Below are positions 16,549-25,140 of a DNA stretch of 64,000 nucleotides, in pieces. The first letter of the stretch is position 1; the number at the start of each line of letters is the position of its first letter. Source of the DNA: Actinomadura litoris (GTDB lineage Bacteria; Actinomycetota; Actinomycetes; Streptosporangiales; Streptosporangiaceae); assembly GCF_009733595.1 (NCBI RefSeq), contig NZ_WOFH01000003.1, forward strand, positions 496,001 to 560,000, read 5' to 3'. The translations under genes were made by a program, and so were the position numbers. The notes beneath the pieces were generated by a model. The model saw only the letters and a list, made by a program, of their open reading frames with translations, made no database searches and had not been told where the DNA came from.

Positions 16549-17407
16549 GAAAGGCGGCCACCTCCAGCAGGTCGATCTCGGCCAGATCATCCGGGTGGAT
16601 CACGATGAGCAGGTCGCCGCAGATGAGCGCCTGGCGGGAGCGGGCGACGAACGAGAGCAGGATCATCCGCAGCAGGCTCTCCCGGCTGAGCACGTCTATG
16701 CGCGCCAGCCCGGAACCGACGATGGGCATCGCCAACCGGCGGCGCTGTCCCGCCTCGTAGACCGCGTCCCAAAGTCGGTCCAGGCTCGACCACAGATCCT
16801 GGACCGAGGAGCGGGCGACGTTGCCCGGGGCCATCTGGCTGTAGGCCACGGCGAAGACGCGCTGGCGGCCCCGGCTGATCAGCGCCACCGTTCCGAGCGG
16901 GAAACGCAGAAGCTTGCCGTACGGCTTGCTCTGGCGGGTCTCCCGCCTTGCGGGGACGGCGCGCGACAAGGCGCTGTCGAGATCCAAGTCCAGCAGCCGG
17001 GAGTCGCCGCCGTAGCGTCGCAGCACCAGCTGGCCCTGCACGCTGGAGGCGCTGATCACCCGATCGTCGGCGACCGATGTGTCGAAGGTGTCGGCGAACC
17101 CCACCACGATGTCCGCGTCCTGCTCGAACAGATCGCCCACGGCCACCGAAACCCTTGTCCGGAGCGCGGGGAACTCGTGAACCAGTCGCTGCCGCGGCGC
17201 GGCACGGGCCACCCCCCACCCCAGGCACGCGAGGAGGACGGCCGAGACCGTTATCTCTGTATCGGGCAGCAGCGCGGGCATCAACTGGCCGAAGAACTCG
17301 ATGAACGTCGAGACCAGGCCGAAGGCAGCCAGCGTGTTGGCACCGAGCAAACGGCGTCCGCGTGCGCTACCACCCAGAGCTCGCAGTGTGTAGCGAAGGC
17401 TCAGCAT
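16535..17407 (-). CDS. Transmembrane-macro domain protein (type II Thoeris effector-like)
   Basis: 290 residues from the ATG at 17407, where homologues begin (MLSLRYTLRALGG); an upstream TTG at 17503 is less likely. Two membrane helices (~22-44 and ~50-70) are followed by a macro domain (~84-285) with the landmarks of PF20016 (formerly DUF6430): VAVGDLFEQDADIVVGF, TFDTSVADDRVIS, SVQGQL, FPLGTVALI, and the late loop MPIVGSGLAR. In type II Thoeris such TM-macro proteins are activated by a nucleotide made by a TIR protein and damage the membrane. Here a TIR-bearing gene converges on it with a 14-bp overlap, so it may respond to that TIR. The functional link is inference; the domain call is good. 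Confidence 0.75.
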   Translation of the reverse strand: MLSLRYTLRALGGSARGRRLLGANTLAAFGLVSTFIEFFGQLMPALLPDTEITVSAVLLACLGWGVARAAPRQRLVHEFPALRTRVSVAVGDLFEQDADIVVGFADTFDTSVADDRVISASSVQGQLVLRRYGGDSRLLDLDLDSALSRAVPARRETRQSKPYGKLLRFPLGTVALISRGRQRVFAVAYSQMAPGNVARSSVQDLWSSLDRLWDAVYEAGQRRRLAMPIVGSGLARIDVLSRESLLRMILLSFVARSRQALICGDLLIVIHPDDLAEIDLLEVAAFLKAV

Positions 17408-17984
17408 GTCGCGATCACCAGAGTGCGCACCTTCCAGACTCCGCGCCGCTTCCGGGGTCAGTATGTGCCGGTTGGCTGCACTGAGTCTGGTCTGGTGACG
17501 CAAACCTGTCGTCCATCCAGATTTTGACCTGTGATCAGGTTCTAGGACGCGCGGCTCGATACGCCATCAGCCAGGCGAGTGATCGAGCCCGAAGGGGAGA
17601 GGGAAGGCGAATCCCCATACTGTTTCATCCAGTGTCAACCTCTACAGGTTCTTCTGCCCCACTACCGACAGGATGCTTGAGCGAAGGGTTTCCATGAAGC
17701 CTGTGGCGAACACCTAGGATCCTTTTTTCACAGGTGCGTTCGCCGACCGATCGAGCCTCATCAATATCCGTCTGCCAGTTATAGCAGGCACCAGATCAGG
17801 CTTTTCGGTGTGACTAGATTTGCTGATACAGGACGCCCGAATCGCATCTAGATCCACTATTCGCTGTGTGCAAAATACCGGAAGAGGGCCGCCGACTCCG
17901 AGTCAGGTTGATACTCTTCAATCGAGGGGCAGATGCCAAGGCCGATTTCTGGCTGCTGGCCATGGGGGAACGGGGGTTTTCGCG
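17408..17984. other. Divergent promoter region of the TM-macro and TPR-CHAT genes
   Basis: 577 bases, GC visibly lower than the flanks between about 17530 and 17900. No supported gene. It must contain start signals for both divergent genes. The TPR-CHAT frame is open back to 17820, but that part is unlike the protein family and low in GC. An inverted repeat at 17705-17744 is listed separately. Confidence 0.5.
17705..17744. repeat. Inverted repeat in the divergent promoter region
   Basis: GGCGAACACCT (17705-17715) mirrors AGGTGCGTTCGCC (17732-17744), with two extra bases in the right arm and an AT-rich centre containing TTTTTT. It lies midway between the two start codons. It could be an operator for a regulator of the defence module, or a terminator; no evidence separates these. 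Confidence 0.35.
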
Positions 17985-20900
17985 GTGGGAGCACGGGAGG
18001 ATCTCCTGGGTAGACTCGAATCCCGACTTCAGCGCGTCAGACGCTACGAAGATCTCTCCGAGCTATTCAACGAAGCTGCGGTGTTGGAGATCTCGTTGTT
18101 ACGTAAGATCGCCGTTCTCGGCCGGCAGGGCGAGCGGGTCCGGGTCGATGATCATGCTGCTCATGTCGCGATGTGGATTCATTACTACCGAGCCCAAGCC
18201 TTGAGCGTGCTTGAAACCGAGCCCGGATCGGCGGCGTCCGAGGAACTCGCCATTGCCCTCGGTATGGCCGTCCATGTCCAGTGGCAGGTGTGGGAGGCGC
18301 TACCGTCTCTTCTGAGAAAGCTGCTTGAGGTCGCCCATCTTCCCGAGCCGGACCTCGACGCTCTAGAACTTCGCGACCAACTGATCGTGGTACTGCACGG
18401 GCAATGGCAGCAGTCTGGGGCTCTGGATGCACTCGTCGGCGCGGTGGAACTGTGGCGAGGCGTTCTCACGGGGTTCGGCCACGGTGATCACACGGGCCAT
18501 CGGACGTGGTTCGGATCTGCGCTGGCGGACCTGGGCGAGGCCGTCGGCGATCTCGAATTGCTCGACGAAGCGATCGAGGTTCTGCGGGATGTGGCGGAGG
18601 AGGCTGAGGACGCCAACGGGGCGATAGCACTCAACAACCTGGGGCTGGCCTATCTCCGACGTGACGGCGACGGAGATCTCGATCGGGCGATCGAGGCGTT
18701 CGGGCGCGCGGCCGCGGTTGCGCCTCCCGGCAGCGATGACCGCTCACTGCGCCTGTCGAACCTTGGAGGTGCGCTGCTGGAGCGGGCGGAACGAGGCGGG
18801 CGGAAGGCCGACTACCACGCCGCGATCGCGGCTCGCCGGGCCGCCGCGGCGGCACCGGGTCAGATGAGTTGGTCGATCGGGCTCGCCGAGGCACTGCGAA
18901 AGCTCGGCGAGACGGGGGATGTTTCGGCGACGCGTGAGGCGATCGAGATTCATGCCCGCCTTGCCATGAACGAACCTGATTCCGCCATGCAACTCGCCGG
19001 GCTCGCATTCGAGGCGACCGGGTTGGCCCAGCAGACCAGGGACGACACCGATGTTGAGCGTGCGATCGCGCTGCTCCGCACGGCCATGGCGCGGCTGGGC
19101 GTCGCGGACCGTGTGCGGCGTGATGTGCTCGTGAAGTTGGCCGAGATGCTCGGCCACATCTATGTCGCCCATCAGGACGCGGACGTGCTCGACGAGGCGA
19201 TCGGACTGCTGCGGGAGATCCGGTCGGAAGAACCCGGTGAGTGGGCGCCGCACCGTACGGTCCTGCTCGGCCAGTATCTGTGCTGGCGGTTCGTTGTGGA
19301 AAACAACGAAGGGGACCTAGATGAAGCCATCTCCTTGCTCCGTGACTCAGGGGCTACCGATCCGTCGCGTACTGGTGAGTCGCCGGCACCGCGTGCCGCG
19401 CTCGCCGCCGCTCTGGCGGCCAAGGCCGAGCGAACGGGCGACATCGGCCTGCTCGACCAGGCCATCGACGTCTTGGGGGACGCGATCAGCGCGGCCCTGC
19501 ACTCCGGGATCGAGCTCAAGGCAGAAGGCCAGGGCTTCAAGGACACGGCGAGAATGTCGCAGGCACGTTGGCTGCGTCGGCGATACGAGCTTAGACCGGA
19601 GCTCCGTTCACTGGAACAGGCCATCACAGTATGGCAGGAGGTGGTCCGGGAGCGTGAGGACGACCCTGTCGCCCTTGCGGCGCTCGCCGACGATCTCTGC
19701 CGGTTTCACGACCACACCGGGCGGCCCGAAGCCCTCACCGAAGCCATCCGCCTCCTGAACCGCGCCCGTGCAGTCGAGACCGACAATGAGCGACGCGATA
19801 GCTTGCGTCGGTTCTTCGTGGCGGCGCTGATCCGCCGCTACGCCGCCGAAGGGCGCTCGGCCGATTTCGAGAACGCGACGGAAATACTCGATGGGCATCG
19901 TGATCCCGCAAGCCGTGTCCAGCTGGGCAGCCTTTGGGGGCACCGAGGCACACGAAGCGGCGACCTCACCCATATCAACACCGCGGTTGAGCTCCTGCGT
20001 GCGGCACTGAATGAGCTGACCGAACCCGTGATGATCTCCTGGTGCGCCGACAACCTTGGAAGCGCGCTTCTGGAAAGGTTCGAGCAGACCGGGGAGACGA
20101 GCGCGTTGGACGAGGCCGTTCGGGCATTCCGACAGGCGCACAAGGGTGCTCCCAGTGCCCCAGAAGTGATCTCCAACCTAGGCAACGCATTGTGTCGGCG
20201 GTACGAGAGGACCGGCGATGACGAGTCCTTGCGGGAGGCTTTGAAACAACTTCGGGAAGGAGCGCGTCTGCTCCCGGATGGGCACAAGGACATGGTCGGC
20301 CTCCTGCACAACCTCGGCGGTGTCGCCGAGCGGGCAGCCGTGCTCGACGGTGATGCGGAGCTTGCGGAGGAGGCCGTCCGGATTCTGGAGCATGCCGTCG
20401 CGCTGAGCGACCCAGCGCCCGCGACGGTCCTCTCGACGCTCGGTAGCGCTTTGTGCAGCTGGTCGGAGTCGGGCGGCGGGATGCCCGCGTTGACCGAGGC
20501 ACTCGGTGTGCATCGCCGAGCATGTGAGGCGGCGGAGACCGACAGGGTGACCTGGCGTGGGCTCGCGTTGAACAGGGCCGCCGCACTCATCGACTACGCG
20601 ACCCGGGGCTCCGCTCCGGACGCGTTGGACGAGGCTATCGACCTGCTGCGCCAGGTCGTCATGGAAGGGGGCGAAGGGGCGCCACGGTCGATGGCGATGA
20701 ACGCGCTGGCGGAGGCGCTACGAGCACGGCGACGACCAGGTGACCTCGTTGAGGCGATCGACCACTACCGTACGGTGTGCCTCTCCTCCGCGCCCTCCAC
20801 CGTCGTACGCCTCCACGCCGGGCGACAAGCAGGAGCGCTCGCCACCGGTACCGGCACCTTCGATACCGCCTCGGACTCTTTCCGCCACGCGATCGCGCTG

Positions 20901-22334
20901 CTTGACGAGGTGGCCTGGCGTGGCCTCGAACCCCCGGACCGCGAGCGGCTGCTGTCCCAGTTCAGTGGTCTGGCGAGCGACGCCGCGGCCTGCGAACTGG
21001 AGCGCGGGGATCCGTATCGCGCCGTCGAACTCCTCGAACAGGGACGCGGCGTTCTGCTGACGCAGCTCCTGGACCTCTGGTCGCCGCTCCGCTCCGTCCG
21101 GGAACTCGATCCGGAACTCGCCGCCGCCTACGCTGACGTCCTCTCCGATCTGGAGCGGCCGGAACACCGCCACGACGCGGACGCCCGCACCGTACTGGCG
21201 AACCGGCACACCGAGTTGCTGCGAGCGATCCGCGGATTGGGATTGCCGGACCCGGAGCCGTTCGGGCGCCCCTCCACCTTCGCGGAACTCGTCCCCGCGG
21301 CGGCCGAGGGCCCAGTGGTCATAGTCAACGTCAGTGATCTCCGCTGTGATGCCCTCATCATCGCGGGCTCCCTCGTACACCCGGTTCCTCTTCCCGCGCT
21401 GAGCAAGGACGCCGTGGGCCACCGCACCAGCCGCTTCCTGGAAGCGATCAGCATCGATCGGAGTGAGGTCGGCCATCGCCTGCGGAACAGCACCGAACGT
21501 GTGATCATCGGCACTCTGCGCTGGCTCTGGAAGGCGATCGCGGAACCGGTCCTCGCCGAGCTCGATGCGGACGTCACCGCTCCGGCCCGGATGTGGTGGT
21601 GCCCCACCGGTCTGCTCACCATGCTCCCCCTGCACGCGGCCGGGCCGTACGCGGAGGACGGCTCAGGGGTCGGTGCGCTCGACCTGACCGTCCCCTCGTA
21701 CACCCCGACGCTGCGTTCGCTCATCCACTGCCGCCGCCCGCGTCCCCCTTCGGGGCCGCGCCGTCCACCGCTCATCGTCTCCCTTCCCGACACCCCGGGC
21801 GCCGATGCTCTCGTCGCGGCCCGCCGCGAAAGCGAGATCCTGCGACGGTGGCGACCGGACAGCCGTGTCCTGGCGGCCGAGGACGCCACCGTCACGGCCG
21901 TCCGGGAATCCTTGCCCGACCATGCCTGGGTCCATTTCGCCTGCCACGGGATCCAGACCCTCGCACGCCCCGGCGAAGGGCGGCTGATCCTCCATGACGG
22001 CGGCTTGACCGTTCGGGAGATCTCCAGGCTCCGGCTTGAGGACGCGGAGTTCGCCTACCTGTCCGCCTGCCACACCGCGCGCGGCGGTACCGATCTCGCG
22101 GACGAGGCGCTCACCATGGTCGCCGCCCTGCTCATGGCCGGATACCGTCAATCGATCGGCGCGCTGTGGCAGGTCAACGACTTCGCCGCCGCCAAGGTCG
22201 CCGAGGCGGTCTATGGCGAGATCTCACGCGGTGGCAGCGGCGCCGACGCACTCCGGAAGGCGGTGCTGCTGCGCCGGACCATGCGTCCGTCCCACCCGGA
22301 GGTCTGGGCCGGCTTCGTTCATGTGGGCTGCTGA
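17985..22334 (+). CDS. TPR-repeat CHAT (caspase-like) protease
   Basis: 1449 residues from the GTG at 17985, which has GGGGG 8 bases upstream; the frame is open earlier, so the start is uncertain. Most of the protein is a superhelix of 34-43-residue TPR-like units with recurring LDEAIxLLR and LGxALxxRYERTGD patterns. The final ~330 residues are a CHAT domain: WWCPTGLLTMLPLHAAGPY, then the catalytic His in WVHFACHG (H1321) and Cys in AYLSACHTARG (C1362), then GALWQVND and a C-terminal WAGFVHVG. The dyad is complete, so the protease is probably active. CHAT proteases in bacteria act in conflict systems, cleaving partner effectors after activation. It is divergent from the TM-macro gene and 2 bases ahead of a second TPR gene. 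Confidence 0.85.
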   Translation: MGAREDLLGRLESRLQRVRRYEDLSELFNEAAVLEISLLRKIAVLGRQGERVRVDDHAAHVAMWIHYYRAQALSVLETEPGSAASEELAIALGMAVHVQWQVWEALPSLLRKLLEVAHLPEPDLDALELRDQLIVVLHGQWQQSGALDALVGAVELWRGVLTGFGHGDHTGHRTWFGSALADLGEAVGDLELLDEAIEVLRDVAEEAEDANGAIALNNLGLAYLRRDGDGDLDRAIEAFGRAAAVAPPGSDDRSLRLSNLGGALLERAERGGRKADYHAAIAARRAAAAAPGQMSWSIGLAEALRKLGETGDVSATREAIEIHARLAMNEPDSAMQLAGLAFEATGLAQQTRDDTDVERAIALLRTAMARLGVADRVRRDVLVKLAEMLGHIYVAHQDADVLDEAIGLLREIRSEEPGEWAPHRTVLLGQYLCWRFVVENNEGDLDEAISLLRDSGATDPSRTGESPAPRAALAAALAAKAERTGDIGLLDQAIDVLGDAISAALHSGIELKAEGQGFKDTARMSQARWLRRRYELRPELRSLEQAITVWQEVVREREDDPVALAALADDLCRFHDHTGRPEALTEAIRLLNRARAVETDNERRDSLRRFFVAALIRRYAAEGRSADFENATEILDGHRDPASRVQLGSLWGHRGTRSGDLTHINTAVELLRAALNELTEPVMISWCADNLGSALLERFEQTGETSALDEAVRAFRQAHKGAPSAPEVISNLGNALCRRYERTGDDESLREALKQLREGARLLPDGHKDMVGLLHNLGGVAERAAVLDGDAELAEEAVRILEHAVALSDPAPATVLSTLGSALCSWSESGGGMPALTEALGVHRRACEAAETDRVTWRGLALNRAAALIDYATRGSAPDALDEAIDLLRQVVMEGGEGAPRSMAMNALAEALRARRRPGDLVEAIDHYRTVCLSSAPSTVVRLHAGRQAGALATGTGTFDTASDSFRHAIALLDEVAWRGLEPPDRERLLSQFSGLASDAAACELERGDPYRAVELLEQGRGVLLTQLLDLWSPLRSVRELDPELAAAYADVLSDLERPEHRHDADARTVLANRHTELLRAIRGLGLPDPEPFGRPSTFAELVPAAAEGPVVIVNVSDLRCDALIIAGSLVHPVPLPALSKDAVGHRTSRFLEAISIDRSEVGHRLRNSTERVIIGTLRWLWKAIAEPVLAELDADVTAPARMWWCPTGLLTMLPLHAAGPYAEDGSGVGALDLTVPSYTPTLRSLIHCRRPRPPSGPRRPPLIVSLPDTPGADALVAARRESEILRRWRPDSRVLAAEDATVTAVRESLPDHAWVHFACHGIQTLARPGEGRLILHDGGLTVREISRLRLEDAEFAYLSACHTARGGTDLADEALTMVAALLMAGYRQSIGALWQVNDFAAAKVAEAVYGEISRGGSGADALRKAVLLRRTMRPSHPEVWAGFVHVGC

Positions 22335-22336
22335 AC

Positions 22337-23539
22337 GTGGACCTTTCTGGGATTCGGCACCGGCTCGATCGATTCCGGGACGAAGACGACGGGGCATTGC
22401 TCGGCCCAGCGGCGGATGCGGACCTGGTCGCGCTCCTCACCGAGGTGGCCTCGGAATTTCCCGCTGGAATGACGGCGACGGAACGCCTTCAGCCTACTGG
22501 CGAGCTGCTGGACGCGGTCTATCTGCTCGCCGAGTTTTACGAATGCCGCGCCGACGTCCATTCCCAGAGAAATTCCCGTAAAGCCCTCGCCCTACAAGAA
22601 ATGCTCGACTCTACCACGCTCTACGCGATCGTTCAGGGGCGGTCACCCGGAGACGTACCGCCTCGTATGAGGAAAGCCATCGACGACCTAGCAGACGAAG
22701 GTCTCGAAACGGCCGAACGGCTCGCCGTGCTTTGGTGCGGCCAGGGCCGCCTTTATCGCCGGCCGGTACTGGTAAACATCGGCATCTCTTGGCTACGCGA
22801 GATAGCCCGGACTGTCGAGTCACGCGGTTCGCGCTGGCCGCGCGTGATGCAGTTGCTCGGTGGTGCGGTTTATGGCCGCTTTCTCCAGCAGGGCGATCTC
22901 CGCGACCTCGATGAGTCGATCGAGTGCAGCCTGCTCGCCGCGGCGCGATTGCCGAAAAACAGCGAAGAAACGGCGATTGCGCTGGGGAACGCCGCCCTTG
23001 CATCGCGGACCCGTTACGAGCGGTGCCGCGGGCATCCCGACATTCACCGCGCCATGACCATCGGCAGGGATGCCCTGGCCGCCTGCCCCCTCGACAGCGC
23101 GCAGCGTCCGAATTTCCTCGGCCAGCTCGGCGCGACCCTGCGGCTGTGGTATGAGCACACGGGCAGGCTCAGTGATCTGGCCGAGGCCGAGAGGACGCTA
23201 CGGCAGGCCGTTGCCTCGATCTCAGACGATCACCCCAACAGGGCCACCCACCTGAACAACCTTGGCCTCGTGCTGCTGACGCGGCACGAGGCCAAGTCCG
23301 AGCCCGATGTCATTGACGAGGCGATCAGGCTCTTGCGGGCCGCTGCGACAGCCCCACATCCGTTGCAGGCGAGCTATCGCTCCAACCTCGCGGTGGCCCT
23401 GCGCCAAAGGTACGCGAGTGCGGAGGCCCCTGATGAAGGGGATCTCACCGAGGCCAAAGCCGTGCTCGAAGAAGCGGCAGCCGGTTCGAACCAGAAGGAT
23501 CCCGCCTGGTCGATCATTATGCGCAACCTCGCAGAGTGA
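22337..23539 (+). CDS. TPR-repeat protein, partner of the TPR-CHAT protease
   Basis: 400 residues from a GTG two bases after the stop of the protease gene, implying translational coupling. An N-terminal helical region is followed from about residue 150 by TPR-like units (LDESIECSLLAAARLP, RYERCRGHPDIHRAMTIG, HLNNLGLVLLTRHEAKSE, VIDEAIRLLRAAATAP) like those of the upstream protein. No CHAT, peptidase or other catalytic domain follows: the protein ends right after a repeat (IIMRNLAE) and the DNA beyond is decayed. It may be a natural regulatory subunit, or a truncated gene that has lost its C-terminal domain. Confidence 0.7.
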   Translation: MDLSGIRHRLDRFRDEDDGALLGPAADADLVALLTEVASEFPAGMTATERLQPTGELLDAVYLLAEFYECRADVHSQRNSRKALALQEMLDSTTLYAIVQGRSPGDVPPRMRKAIDDLADEGLETAERLAVLWCGQGRLYRRPVLVNIGISWLREIARTVESRGSRWPRVMQLLGGAVYGRFLQQGDLRDLDESIECSLLAAARLPKNSEETAIALGNAALASRTRYERCRGHPDIHRAMTIGRDALAACPLDSAQRPNFLGQLGATLRLWYEHTGRLSDLAEAERTLRQAVASISDDHPNRATHLNNLGLVLLTRHEAKSEPDVIDEAIRLLRAAATAPHPLQASYRSNLAVALRQRYASAEAPDEGDLTEAKAVLEEAAAGSNQKDPAWSIIMRNLAE

Positions 23540-24396
23540 CCTCATTATGTCGGGACACCGACCAACATCCGGCTTCCGTTCTTCAACTGTGGAAATGGTA
23601 CGAGGCCAACAGTCTGCGGCGCCGCTTGAACGATCTTCATCTCGGCGGTGGCCGGCCGCGCGGGGGCGGGCGGGCATGGCGTTGAAGATCTTGGTGAGGT
23701 CCTTGATCTCGTCGCCTGTATGGTGCGGGACCACCCCGTGAGGCAGGTCATCGGCGGACACGCAGTGCGCTGCAGCGATGACGGGAGTAGCAGATGCAGC
23801 CTCCAGCTACCACCCCGGCGAGAGCACGACGACCGCCATCAGAGCGAATGTGACGGCGAAGTGGGCAATGAGCTGCTGCAGTGCCGCCGACCGCTGCTCG
23901 GCGGCCTCCTCGTCGAGCGCCGTCCGGAAGGACGGGGACTCTCGATGCGCAGTGCGCCTTGCGGGCCCCGGTCAGTCCAGCGGACCGGATCCGACGAGGG
24001 GGCCGTGCGGCAGCACCCGGGCGACCAGCAGATGGGCGATCGCCAGCAGCGCGATGCCGGCATAGAAGTACTGGACCTGGCCGAGTGGGAAGCCCTGCCT
24101 GCCCAGCACCCGCCACTCCGCCCGCAGGAAATCGATAAGGAACGTCGTCTCCTTCGCCACCGTCCCCGGATGGGCCCCCTCGGCGACGGCCTGCTCCCAC
24201 CGCTCGGCCGGGGTCTGCTTCCTCCTTCATGCTGCCGATCAGCCACCCCACGATCCCGCTGAAAAGCGACTGCCCCGGCGGCCGGTAGGACTGCCTGATC
24301 CCGTGCTCCCCGCCGCAACGCCTCACCGTCGAGTTGCTCCGCGAGAGGCACGGCCGACACATCCCACCGTTCCGCGTACGTTACGGATCTTGGTCG
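23540..24396. other. Decayed region after the TPR gene
   Basis: About 860 bases with no intact gene. Open frames on both strands are interrupted or Arg/Pro-rich without family signatures, apart from the broken small membrane protein on the minus strand at 23807-24160. Consistent with genetic debris at the right end of the probable island. Confidence 0.5.
23807..24160 (-). pseudogene. Broken small membrane protein
   Basis: From a GTG at 24160 the minus strand encodes 62 residues (KETTFLIDFLRAEWRVLG, then a membrane helix around YFYAGIALLAIAHLLVARVL) to a TGA. The same frame continues after the stop with protein-like sequence and a second membrane helix (LQQLIAHFAVTFALMAVVVL) to TAG at 23807-23809. 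Upstream of the GTG the frame still reads like protein (TPAERWEQAVAEGAHPGTV) but has no start. The simplest reading is one two-helix membrane protein interrupted by a nonsense codon and truncated at its 5' end. Family unknown. Confidence 0.45.
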
Positions 24397-24600
24397 TCAG
24401 CTGTAGAAGTTTCTGCCGTACTCCTCGTTGCTTACGGTGAAGTCATCCGGTCGGGTCTCGCGAAGAAGCCTGTACCGGGCGGAGAAGGCATCGATCGCCT
24501 GGGGGATGCTGTACTCGAACACTTCCCGCAAGATCACCAGAGCTTGGATGATGCGATTACTCACGATGTGCTCGTCGATCTCGGGCCACCGGTCGGTCAT
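24397..24600 (-). CDS. Small conserved hypothetical protein (67 aa)
   Basis: 67 residues from the ATG at 24600: WPEIDEHIVSNRIIQALVIL opens it and EEYGRNFYS ends it. Amphipathic helices, no Cys and no membrane segment. The frame upstream of the ATG is Arg-rich and not coding-like. CAGACT lies 6 bases before the ATG with no ribosome site, so the message may be leaderless. I recall similar small proteins with a YG(R)xFYS ending in actinomycetes, but no function is known to me. It lies between island debris and tRNA-Arg. Confidence 0.65.
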   Translation of the reverse strand: MTDRWPEIDEHIVSNRIIQALVILREVFEYSIPQAIDAFSARYRLLRETRPDDFTVSNEEYGRNFYS

Positions 24601-24960
24601 GCGGCGAGTCTGGCACCGGGCACCGGTCGGCACCGGTTCCGGCAATTCTGCTTCATCTCTCGCCTCGCCCGACGTGGGCCGTAACAGACGAACGAACCTG
24701 TCCGGATGGGTGCTCCCGCGCGAACGGCGCGCAACCAATGAGAGACCGATTCTCGCGGGAGTGCCCTCCGGCTCCAGGAGGGGTCTGGGGGAACCACGGG
24801 GTTCCTCAGCCGCGCACGCTCAATGTGGAGACAGCACCCGTCGCCTACGTGAGCGGGCTGTCGTCCGATGCCGAAGGCACCCGAAGGGCGAGCGAAGCGA
24901 GTAGCCGATGATCCGCGCCCCATGCCTATCAACGCCGGAGTTTTGACTGTTCCGAAATTG
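24601..24960. other. Intergenic region upstream of the small gene
   Basis: 360 bases with no supported gene. It carries a G-rich palindromic stretch (GGGGTCTGGGGGAACC near 24780, followed by a partial complement) of the type scattered in actinomycete genomes, and the small gene's promoter. The tRNA-Arg 3' end is at its right border. Confidence 0.5.
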
Positions 24961-25032
24961 TGCCCCCTGCAGGATTCGAACCTGCGCACACGGCTCCGGA
25001 GGCCGTTGCTCTATCCCCTGAGCTAAGGGGGC
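24961..25032 (-). tRNA. tRNA-Arg (anticodon CCG)
   Basis: 72 nt folding as a complete cloverleaf on the minus strand: acceptor GCCCCCT / AGGGGGC plus discriminator A, D-arm GCTC..GAGC, anticodon arm ACGGC-CTCCGGA-GCCGT, 4-nt variable loop, and T-arm GCAGG-TTCGAAT-CCTGC. The loop CTCCGGA gives anticodon CCG, reading the Arg codon CGG. No CCA is encoded. The 3' end faces the probable island, and its 3' half is repeated at 8771-8810. Confidence 0.95.
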
Positions 25033-25140
25033 TTGCGCTGCCTTGGGCTGCGCGTGAAGAAGGTTACCAGGGTTGGCCGGGTGACGCGCACGTGGGCGTT
25101 CGCCGTGCGTTCGGGAGGTTGGTCGGCTAGCTTCTAGGCC

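Noticed and set aside
14397..17407. Calling the locus a canonical Thoeris system
   Set aside because: The TIR is fused to CATRA-N, there is no stand-alone ThsB or SIR2-SLOG ThsA, and the macro gene is on the opposite strand. Only the resemblance is claimed.
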